Positions 1 to 5,421 of a stretch of 6,269 bases of DNA are shown here, piece after piece (position 1 is the stretch's first letter; each line of letters begins with the position of its first letter). The notes under the pieces are model-generated. The model was not told the origin of the DNA, ran no database searches, and saw only the letters and a program-made list of their open reading frames with translations. Made by a program: the position numbers and the translations under genes. This DNA is from an uncultured Oscillospiraceae bacterium (GTDB lineage: Bacteria > Bacillota > Clostridia > Oscillospirales > Oscillospiraceae): NCBI GenBank assembly GCA_934622035.1, contig CAKTVG010000049.1, positions 1-6,269 of the forward strand, in the 5' to 3' direction.

Positions 1-848
1 GAAAATCCCTCTGCAAAGCTGGCACAGACGAAAAGGTCACACTTTGAGACATACTTATAGGGATTGGTCTGGTAGCCAAGCAAGGTGACAGCTTCTTGCA
101 GGTCATTTGCTTGAATATAGCGTTCCATTTCCTGCTGAAGCGGGCCAATGCCAAGAATGTAGAGATGGACTGGATGTTTCTCATCACGCAGGCGCTTGAT
201 GATGGCCAGCAGCCGCATATAGCCCTTGGATTCTTTCAGCGTTCCGACCGCCATCAGTCGTATTTTTCCGCCATCCATCAACTCTGGCGCGGCATCTTGT
301 GCATTAGCCAGTATTTTCTCGGACTCCACCGTGTTGTACAGTACACGACATGGCTTCTGAAAATTCAGGATGCGGCAGAAGTCGTCATGGACATACTGCG
401 AAACGCACACTGTCTGGTCAAAGTGGTCGTAGCACTCGCGCGCTTCGTGCTCACTGCGGAACGAGCCTGACAGGCGTTTCATCGTATGCTGTTCCACATG
501 AATCCACGATACGAGTTTAGTATCTTCGTTTTGGCACCCACTGATAACCCGTGCTGAAGGCCCCTCAAGATACGAAACCTCGATATCGTAATGCTCCTTC
601 ACGCACATTCGATGTAGCTGCGCCGGTGTCAGCAGCTTCATTAGCTTGCTGTTACCCGGCACCTCTTTCGGGAATACCGCATGAAAGTGGATATCCGGTG
701 CAAGGAACTGTTCGTTCACGCCGCCGCCAAAGAGTACCGTCACGGAAATATCAAATTTTGAACGATCCATGTTGTTGACCAAGTTGACCAGCACCTTTTC
801 GGCACCACCATGACCGAGATCATGGATGAGAAATAATACCTTTTTCAC
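1..848 (-). CDS. GT4-family glycosyltransferase, partial (C-terminus beyond window edge)
   Basis: This is a retaining GT-B glycosyltransferase that would transfer a sugar from a nucleotide-sugar donor to a lipid-linked glycan on the cytoplasmic face of the membrane. I read 282 codons before the frame runs off position 1. The N-terminal acceptor domain opens with MKKVLFLIHDLGHGGAEKVL, containing the glycine-rich GGAEKVL loop (residues 14-20) typical of the family. WIHVEQH lies at 115-121 and the interdomain segment CVSQYVHDDF at 148-157. The donor domain shows VGTLKESKGY at 201-210 and ends in CASFAEGF, where Glu280 should be the first glutamate of the EX7E donor-binding motif; the second is outside the window. 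About 80-100 residues are missing. I chose GTG at 848 because AAGAGG lies nine bases upstream, whereas the in-frame ATG at 857 directly abuts that site. It follows the GT2 gene after 13 bases. Sugar specificity cannot be read. Confidence 0.93.
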   Translation of the reverse strand, partial: MKKVLFLIHDLGHGGAEKVLVNLVNNMDRSKFDISVTVLFGGGVNEQFLAPDIHFHAVFPKEVPGNSKLMKLLTPAQLHRMCVKEHYDIEVSYLEGPSARVISGCQNEDTKLVSWIHVEQHTMKRLSGSFRSEHEARECYDHFDQTVCVSQYVHDDFCRILNFQKPCRVLYNTVESEKILANAQDAAPELMDGGKIRLMAVGTLKESKGYMRLLAIIKRLRDEKHPVHLYILGIGPLQQEMERYIQANDLQEAVTLLGYQTNPYKYVSKCDLFVCASFAEGF

Positions 849-857
849 AAAACGCAT

Positions 858-863
858 CCTCTT
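858..863 (-). promoter_or_regulatory. Ribosome-binding site of the GT4 gene, overlapping the GT2 stop codon
   Basis: The minus strand reads AAGAGG, and its first two bases are the last two of the TAA stop of the upstream GT2 gene. It lies nine bases before the GTG at 848 and zero bases before the ATG at 857, which is why GTG is preferred as the start. The overlap with the stop codon suggests translational coupling of the two glycosyltransferases. Confidence 0.7.
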
Positions 864-1677
864 ATGTGTTGCTGCTATGATTCAGCTTCCATGTATGAGC
901 GATTCGATACAGGAATGTCGGCACAAATGCCTTTAAAACAATTAAGTATGGTCGATAGCACACAAGTCCCCGAAATCCCATAAGTCGATAACCCCTGCAG
1001 CGGGTTTTGGCGCTGTTGATTCTCGCCCTCAGCGTCCGCCGCTTTACTGCACTTGTATCTTCCAAAATGGTATAGAGGTCATCCGGCAAATTGTACCCCT
1101 TGAATCCTTGCGCAAGAAAGCGGCACCATAGATCCACATCCTCTACCCGAAGGACGGTAGGATCGAGCGAATACCCGCCGAGCTCCTCATATACCCGCTT
1201 ATAGGTCATGATCGTCGCGTGTGAAAATGCATTCTGCCGAAGCATGGTCTCTTTGGTCGGCATGGGCGTTTTAATAATAGATGCCAACTGTTTTTGCCCA
1301 TCAGATACCGAAACGCCCGTTCCTACCAAATCATATTCGGGATGCTCACGCAAAAAAGCCACCTGCTTTTCAAAACGGGTAGGGGCAGACCAATCATCTC
1401 CGTCCATACGTGCCACAAGTTCTGTATTTACATATTGCAGGCAGTGGTTCAGCGAATACGGCAATTGACGATTCCTGTCATTCTTTATCAGGACAAATCG
1501 ATCAGGATACTTCTCCTGATACCGTTCCAATACGTCCCACGTTCCGTCCGTAGAGCCGTCATCACAGATTATCATGACCCAGTCTGTATATGTTTGCGCT
1601 AAAATGGAATCTATCGCCTTTTCAACGGTGCCCTCGCAATTGTAGACCGCCATAATCACTGAAATTCTTCCATCCAT
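862..1677 (-). CDS. GT2-family (GT-A fold) glycosyltransferase
   Basis: An inverting glycosyltransferase of 271 residues that would add a sugar from a nucleotide donor to the growing repeat unit in the cytoplasm. The Rossmann-like start ISVIMAVYNCEGTVEKAIDS (residues 5-24) is diagnostic. CDDGSTDGT at 38-46 carries the nucleotide-binding aspartates, and MDGDDW at 91-96 carries the metal-binding DxD (Asp92, Asp94). SHAT (His153) and RVEDVDLWCRF (178-188) follow, the latter holding the Glu-Asp pair expected to contain the catalytic base. The basic C-terminal tail (about 211-271) has a hydrophobic stretch near 234-259 but no convincing transmembrane helix, so peripheral membrane attachment is likely. 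The ATG at 1677 is preferred over an in-frame TTG at 1698: GAGGGAG sits eight bases before the ATG, and the TTG start would overlap the upstream gene and add seven non-conserved-looking residues. The donor and acceptor sugars cannot be deduced. Confidence 0.93.
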   Translation of the reverse strand: MDGRISVIMAVYNCEGTVEKAIDSILAQTYTDWVMIICDDGSTDGTWDVLERYQEKYPDRFVLIKNDRNRQLPYSLNHCLQYVNTELVARMDGDDWSAPTRFEKQVAFLREHPEYDLVGTGVSVSDGQKQLASIIKTPMPTKETMLRQNAFSHATIMTYKRVYEELGGYSLDPTVLRVEDVDLWCRFLAQGFKGYNLPDDLYTILEDTSAVKRRTLRARINSAKTRCRGYRLMGFRGLVCYRPYLIVLKAFVPTFLYRIAHTWKLNHSSNT

Positions 1678-1685
1678 TAGGGGTT

Positions 1686-1692
1686 CTCCCTC
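1686..1692 (-). promoter_or_regulatory. Ribosome-binding site deciding the GT2 start
   Basis: The minus strand reads GAGGGAG, eight bases before the ATG at 1677. It overlaps the TGA stop (1693-1691) of the upstream FkbH-like gene. This favours the ATG over the TTG at 1698, which lies upstream of this site and cannot use it. Confidence 0.7.
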
Positions 1693-3448
1693 ACTCAATA
1701 CTTACAATCGTTTTATTCAGCAGATTGTTTGTAAATCGATAGGATACCTGTTCCGCAGAATCCTGCTCCGGGGTAAACCCAATCTGCTCCAACGTCCTGC
1801 GTAGCAGGGCGTTCTTTTTTGTTTTCCGAACGCAGAAACTGCCTGTCTGGCATCCCTCGCTTTTCAGCAGATAGGAAAACAATGCACTCTCTACAAACTT
1901 TCCTGCCACGCGGCAGGACATAGCAAACTCCGTAAAAACCATGACTCCATGATCCACACGGTACTGCCCAAAACCGACGATGCCATACGTTCCAAAATCA
2001 TCCTCGCAGGAAAATGCGAAATTCGTATGACCGCTACGGGCGAGGACCTCGTCGAACTCCTCCGCCGTATACTTTCTGCCCGACATATTCAACTGATTTG
2101 TGCGAAGGATCAGTTCATAGCAACGCAGTTTTTCCTCTTCTGCCACAGGAGTGAAAATGTACAGTTTCAAATTGCACTGGCGAAGAAAAGCCAGAATATC
2201 GGTATGCTCCGTCTGCATCAGCGTATTGCGTTGTTCCTCTGCCCGGTACATCTCACGACGCTGACGGCTCTCGGCAGTAACCGGAACATCAAATTCCGGC
2301 TGCTCCAGCAGCCCCGAAAGTTCTGTTACATCGTATGTACGAACCTGCGGCCATTCCGAATGTACCTGCTGACGTTCAAAAGCGGAGTCGTCGATCAGAG
2401 CCAGAGTATCAATTCCGATATTCAGGCTCTTGGCGATCTGGGCCATGGAGGTACTTTTCGGTGCCCACGATATTTGAGGATAGAGGAAATAATCCGCAAT
2501 GCCGAGCGCCCGAAGGACGTCCATGGCTGGTTCAAAGTCGTTTTTGCTGGCGACAGACTGGATAATCCCGCGCCGATCCAGTTCCGCTATCGTTTCCAGA
2601 ACCCTCGGATTCAACTCAAGCGCGGTGGGATCCTCTGTTTCGATCAAAGTCCCGTTCCATAAGGTGTTGTCAAGGTCCCACACCAGACACTTCACCTTGG
2701 CGGCTGACCGCTCTGCGGCAGCAGGAACTCCCTTAACGAAGTCGCACCAAAGAATGTCCAACTCTGCTTCTACATTGTTTTCCGGATATACCTTGACGAG
2801 ATTGCCCGGTTTGGAGCATGCGTCTGCAAGCGGTGAGACAATCGCCAGATTTTCTCCCGGCTGAATGGCGATGGAGGTTTTCCATACGGGATCATGCTCC
2901 TCATATATTTCAACGATCAACCGATAGCTCTCATCTGAATAACTGTAGCCATGGAACAGAAATGCGTCCGCATGGTTGTCCATTCCGCGGAGCTTACGCA
3001 GACCGCGGCGACGAATATACTCCGGCACACGAATACCTTGCCAGCGCAGTGCCTGCGGAAGATGACTGTGCTCGACACCTCCGAGGAATTTACCCAGCGA
3101 CTCATTCTTTTCCCACAAGGAAGCATATTGTACCTCATCCAGCATGGCAGGAAACAGGACAGTCATCATGTTCCCCCACTTGCGGAATTTCACATGAGCA
3201 CCTTGTCCACAGCAAGCTCTCTCGTCCGCGAATGTGTGAAGGCCATTCTCTAATCGCTTGCAGCGGCCATCACTGCGGCTCTGGTAATGAGCGCAGCTCT
3301 CAAAACATGCTGGCGCAGAGCACTCCAAACAGTGCTCCTCCCACATCGCAGGACGAATTGCGGTGATATGAAATCGCTCGCGGATGTTCTCTTTACACAA
3401 GCCCCGTTCCCAGGTCTGCTTCTGATCTGCGTAGTAAAATTGATACAT
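1691..3448 (-). CDS. FkbH-like HAD-IIIC protein with cysteine-rich N-terminal domain and GNAT-like C-terminus
   Basis: A 585-residue multidomain protein. The centre (about 251-375) is a HAD-IIIC domain with every catalytic motif: WDLDNTLWNG (nucleophile Asp258, Asp260), SVASKND (298-304), APKSTS (Lys331) and LIDDS (Asp353, Asp354). The C-terminus (about 410-575) matches the GNAT-like part of FkbH proteins, with RTNQLNMSGRKY at 449-460, GTYGIVGFG at 486-494 and SCRVAGKFVE at 511-520. Characterised FkbH enzymes take 1,3-bisphosphoglycerate, dephosphorylate it and load glyceryl onto an acyl carrier protein. The N-terminal 240 residues are unlike the SGNH-hydrolase-like region of many long FkbH proteins: Cys40-x2-Cys43-x4-Cys48-x3-Cys52, Cys63 and Cys79-Cys80, then a probable beta-rich domain ending in PENNVEAELDILWCDFVKG. 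The cysteines could bind zinc or an Fe-S cluster (inference). The gene starts four bases after the deacetylase stop. No carrier-protein gene is visible. The exact acyl group and acceptor are unknown. Confidence 0.9.
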   Translation of the reverse strand: MYQFYYADQKQTWERGLCKENIRERFHITAIRPAMWEEHCLECSAPACFESCAHYQSRSDGRCKRLENGLHTFADERACCGQGAHVKFRKWGNMMTVLFPAMLDEVQYASLWEKNESLGKFLGGVEHSHLPQALRWQGIRVPEYIRRRGLRKLRGMDNHADAFLFHGYSYSDESYRLIVEIYEEHDPVWKTSIAIQPGENLAIVSPLADACSKPGNLVKVYPENNVEAELDILWCDFVKGVPAAAERSAAKVKCLVWDLDNTLWNGTLIETEDPTALELNPRVLETIAELDRRGIIQSVASKNDFEPAMDVLRALGIADYFLYPQISWAPKSTSMAQIAKSLNIGIDTLALIDDSAFERQQVHSEWPQVRTYDVTELSGLLEQPEFDVPVTAESRQRREMYRAEEQRNTLMQTEHTDILAFLRQCNLKLYIFTPVAEEEKLRCYELILRTNQLNMSGRKYTAEEFDEVLARSGHTNFAFSCEDDFGTYGIVGFGQYRVDHGVMVFTEFAMSCRVAGKFVESALFSYLLKSEGCQTGSFCVRKTKKNALLRRTLEQIGFTPEQDSAEQVSYRFTNNLLNKTIVSIE

Positions 3449-3452
3449 TCTC

Positions 3453-3458
3453 TCACCT
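3453..3458 (-). promoter_or_regulatory. Ribosome-binding site of the FkbH-like gene, overlapping the deacetylase stop
   Basis: The minus strand reads AGGTGA, which contains the deacetylase TGA stop (3455-3453) and lies four bases before the ATG at 3448. Stop, ribosome-binding site and start are compressed into 13 bases, so a ribosome ending the deacetylase is placed directly to start the next gene. Confidence 0.6.
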
Positions 3459-4415
3459 GCCCAATACTTCCTGCGCAGCTTCGCCCATATTCAGGCTGCG
3501 CATTCCATACCGTTCTCTCAGTTCTTCAAAATAGCGAAAAATTTCTTCCAACTGCTGCATGTGGAAGTCTGTGCGAACGCCGATGTTATGCGGATGCCAC
3601 CAAAGGTGAAATGTCAGTCCGTTTTTCGCCGCATGGAGCATCTGCCGCTTGATGCGGTGGAGTTTCAGGCTCTCTAAGAAGGCAAGTGGCCTGAAATACG
3701 GTTTATACATTCGTGACCCCACCAGATTTACAATTCCATTTTCTACCTTGGGGGTATATCCTCCTTGTCCAGTCAGCGGGAGATACACGTCCGCCAGCCG
3801 CAAAAGTCTCATCAATGGCCTGCATCTGATCTTTTCGTGGATCCAGTCGTTTTCTTCATCTCGGTAGGCCGAAAAGCCAAGTTCACACAGCACTTGGGTA
3901 TACTCCGGCTCGCACTGATTTCGCGGCAAAACGACAGAGGTCAGGTGATACCCATTTTCAGCGGCAATTGCCTGCGCAGACATCATATCTTCGCGGAACT
4001 GCTGAACAGTTTGACCCGGTTCTCGGCAGTAGTAATGCGAAAACGTATGGCTTCCGATTTCCTGATTCGGTGTATCCGCAATCTGCCGGATGAGACTGGG
4101 TGCATAGAAGCATGGTGCCTCTGCCTCATTTTTCCCGATTTGCCCAAAGCATCGATAGCTGGACAGCTCCGCATGATCGTATGTAGGCTTTGACGCAGGA
4201 AAATATTTTCTGAGACTCTGTTCGTCCTCCGCAAATTGGAATCCGACGGTGGCCCAAGTAGCATGGATCCCATACTTCTGAAAGAGTTTCAAAAGACGAG
4301 GGATGGCTTTCCGTCCGCCCAGAACATGATTCTCGTATTCTGACAACGTATGGCTGTCCTGCATACCCCAGAACAGTTCAAAATCAAGGGAAACAATTAA
4401 CGTCGCCTGTTTCAC
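3453..4415 (-). CDS. Polysaccharide deacetylase, NodB-homology (CE4-type)
   Basis: A 320-residue metal-dependent deacetylase expected to remove an acetyl group from an N-acetylated (or O-acetylated) sugar. Motif 1 is SLDFELFWG (Asp11, Glu13), a DxE variant of the usual TFDDG. HATWATVGF follows at 51-59. Motif 2 is SHTFSH, giving the metal-binding pair His123 and His127. Motif 3 is LPRNQ (Arg165). The late histidine motif is LWWHPHNIG at 271-279 (His274, His276). These are in the expected order and the protein looks complete. No signal peptide or membrane segment is visible, so it probably acts in the cytoplasm on a nucleotide-linked or lipid-linked intermediate rather than on finished wall polymer (inference). 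Translation starts with GTG within a GTGA overlap with the licD stop. A weak GAGGAG lies 14 bases upstream, so coupling is likely more important than independent initiation. The true substrate is unknown. Confidence 0.9.
   Translation of the reverse strand: MKQATLIVSLDFELFWGMQDSHTLSEYENHVLGGRKAIPRLLKLFQKYGIHATWATVGFQFAEDEQSLRKYFPASKPTYDHAELSSYRCFGQIGKNEAEAPCFYAPSLIRQIADTPNQEIGSHTFSHYYCREPGQTVQQFREDMMSAQAIAAENGYHLTSVVLPRNQCEPEYTQVLCELGFSAYRDEENDWIHEKIRCRPLMRLLRLADVYLPLTGQGGYTPKVENGIVNLVGSRMYKPYFRPLAFLESLKLHRIKRQMLHAAKNGLTFHLWWHPHNIGVRTDFHMQQLEEIFRYFEELRERYGMRSLNMGEAAQEVLGR
4412..4415 (-). promoter_or_regulatory. GTGA start/stop overlap coupling licD to the deacetylase gene
   Basis: The GTG start of the deacetylase (4415-4413) and the TGA stop of licD (4414-4412) share two bases. 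The only upstream purine-rich site, GAGGAG at 4435-4430, is 14 bases away, which is long. This is the classic arrangement for termination-reinitiation and implies fixed stoichiometry between the two proteins. Confidence 0.7.
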
Positions 4416-5248
4416 GTCTGATGGTTCAACTCCTCATAGTTGTGTTCAAAATCGATTAAAAGCGGATGGTGCTTCCAGACACGCTCTTCCTCTGGAGGAA
4501 GCTGCATGTAATCGCCGTACTCTATACGCAGAATGGTATCTGCATCTGCAACACACATATACTGCTTTCCGTTAAACTCTATCGTTTTCATGTTTTCGAA
4601 CAGGTTCGCAGGATAAAATTTGCGGCTACATCCGATGGTGTTTGGAAATACATATTGCAAGGATCCGTTTCCATTCCAGCGACGAATCTTTTTTTCAGCG
4701 TACTCCCGCCGCGTGACACATTTCTCTTTCGAAGCGTTGAGTAGGGCTTTCTCGGTCATGCCAATCACCCCGCCCGAGCCGCTGGTATGTCCGCGGCTGT
4801 ATAGCAGGTTCACGGCACAGGCAATGTACTGAATCTTCTGTCCTATCTTGCCAGACGGAACCCGATCACCGGGGAAAATATCAACGAATATGCCTTTGTG
4901 GTAATGCTTCGTCCGTTCCGCCTCGTCCTGTAGGAAGGTTGTATGATCCTTTCTGATTTTGGTGAAGTTCTGCGTAAAATCCGAATCCGTTCTGGTGTTT
5001 TGCAGAATATATCCCTTCGGCGCAGACTGATCCCAGACAGCAATCAGCTTTTCATAGTCCTCTCTGGGCATCATTATGTCAATGTCATCATCCCACGGGA
5101 TAAAACCCTTATGCCTCACGGCACCAATCAAGGTGCCGTAGGCCAGAGAATACCGCAGGCCATGTTCTGTGCAAATCTGATGGATCACATCCAATATCTC
5201 CTGCTCTGTTGCCCAGATGCGTCTTTGAATTTGGCTTAATTGATCCAT
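4412..5248 (-). CDS. LicD-family phosphotransferase (phosphocholine/phospho-aminoalkyl transfer)
   Basis: A 278-residue protein of the LicD family, which has a nucleotidyltransferase-like fold. Characterised members transfer phosphocholine from CDP-choline to sugars of lipopolysaccharide or teichoic acid; relatives handle other phosphodiester groups. The N-terminal signature is unmistakable: YSLAYGTLIGAVRHKGFIPW (33-52) followed by DDDID (53-57), the metal-binding acidic cluster. GIFVDIFPGDRVP at 119-131 and YGDYMQLPP at 244-252 are the other conserved blocks. Length is usual for the family and no membrane segment is visible, so it should act in the cytoplasm. ATG at 5248 is supported by GAAAGGA ten bases upstream. 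It overlaps the deacetylase by four bases and follows a PLP enzyme after 172 bases. No choline uptake or kinase gene is visible, so the donor may be another CDP-linked amino alcohol or aminoalkyl phosphonate (inference). Family assignment is secure; the transferred group is not. Confidence 0.94.
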   Translation of the reverse strand: MDQLSQIQRRIWATEQEILDVIHQICTEHGLRYSLAYGTLIGAVRHKGFIPWDDDIDIMMPREDYEKLIAVWDQSAPKGYILQNTRTDSDFTQNFTKIRKDHTTFLQDEAERTKHYHKGIFVDIFPGDRVPSGKIGQKIQYIACAVNLLYSRGHTSGSGGVIGMTEKALLNASKEKCVTRREYAEKKIRRWNGNGSLQYVFPNTIGCSRKFYPANLFENMKTIEFNGKQYMCVADADTILRIEYGDYMQLPPEEERVWKHHPLLIDFEHNYEELNHQT

Positions 5249-5258
5249 GACTTAGATA

Positions 5259-5265
5259 TCCTTTC
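5259..5265 (-). promoter_or_regulatory. Ribosome-binding site of licD
   Basis: The minus strand reads GAAAGGA, ten bases before the ATG at 5248. It confirms that ATG as the start. It is preceded by a purine-rich run (ACGAAAGAAAGGA), which probably keeps the site single-stranded. Confidence 0.65.
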
Positions 5266-5301
5266 TTTCGTACAAGTGTTCAAGCACGTCCGCAAAGAGA
5301 A

Positions 5302-5336
5302 CTTTCGCAGTATTGCGCAAAGGGCTATGACGCAAT
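5302..5336 (-). repeat. Two overlapping, mutually exclusive small inverted repeats in the licD leader
   Basis: On the minus strand, ATTGCG (5336-5331) is complementary to CGCAAT (5317-5312) with a 13-base loop. The same central segment can instead pair downstream: TTTGCGCA (5321-5314) with TGCGAAAG (5309-5302) around a four-base loop, with one G-A mismatch and one G-T wobble. Both pairings share bases 5314-5317, so only one can form at a time. Neither is followed by a run of T, so this is not an intrinsic terminator. It may be chance, or a weak RNA switch or processing site in the transcript. Confidence 0.3.
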
Positions 5337-5358
5337 GATTAGTACAAACTTCTAATTT

Positions 5359-5421
5359 TTATCGAATTACTTCAAATCGGTAGGCCCAGTAGCGAGCGCC
5401 CCAATGCTGTAGAAAACACAT
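5359..5421 (-). other. 20-codon ORF or C-terminal gene remnant after the PLP-enzyme stop
   Basis: An ATG sharing one base with the PLP-enzyme stop (TGATG) opens a frame of 20 codons ending in TAA at 5361-5359. Its predicted end, HWGARYWAYRFEVIR, is rich in aromatic and charged residues and looks more like the tail of a folded protein than random spacer. I do not recognise it. Another frame across the same bases gives a tail ending in LGRSLLGLPI, so the reading frame itself is uncertain. There is no separate ribosome-binding site, so any translation would depend on coupling to the upstream stop. Its base composition is more GC-rich than the upstream gene. It could be a leftover 3' end of a gene replaced during cluster rearrangement, a tiny coupled peptide, or chance. 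Confidence 0.25.

Larger units (their letters stand above)
5249..5420 (-). other. 172-base gap between PLP-enzyme gene and licD
   Basis: This is the only sizeable non-coding gap in the window. Reading along the minus strand it holds, in order: a 20-codon open frame directly after the PLP-enzyme stop, an AT-rich patch (about 5340-5375), two overlapping inverted repeats (5302-5336), and the licD ribosome-binding site. I found no convincing -35/-10 pair and no hairpin followed by a T-tract, so neither a promoter for licD nor an intrinsic terminator for the upstream gene can be supported. Base composition shifts across it, from AT-rich upstream to about half GC downstream. Confidence 0.5.

Noticed and set aside
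96..470. A forward-strand open frame of 124 codons near the left edge.
   Set aside because: The minus strand here encodes the GT4 enzyme with recognisable motifs throughout; the forward frame matches nothing and lies antisense to it.
1678..1698. A seven-residue N-terminal extension of the GT2 protein from TTG at 1698.
   Set aside because: A strong GAGGGAG site is placed for the ATG at 1677, and the family normally begins just before the first beta strand (ISVIMAVYN).
1949..2662. A long forward-strand open frame (237 codons) antisense to the FkbH-like gene.
   Set aside because: It lies wholly inside a minus-strand gene with complete HAD motifs. Its translation shows no recognisable domain, it has no clear ribosome-binding site, and it is explained as an antisense shadow of a GC-balanced coding sequence.
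2818..3366. A forward-strand open frame of 182 codons opposite the FkbH-like N-terminus.
   Set aside because: Its composition (many Ser, His, Pro, Arg) is typical of an antisense frame, and the minus-strand product is supported by coupling and by motifs further along.
5302..5321. The hairpin downstream of the PLP-enzyme gene as an intrinsic terminator.
   Set aside because: The stem is short, has a mismatch, and is followed by TTCTCTTTGCGG rather than a T-tract.
5337..5375. The AT-rich patch as a promoter for licD (candidate TACTAA -10 element).
   Set aside because: TACTAA is a poor -10 match and the sequence at -35 distance (TTCGAT) matches only two of six consensus bases, so I could not support a sigma-70-type promoter.
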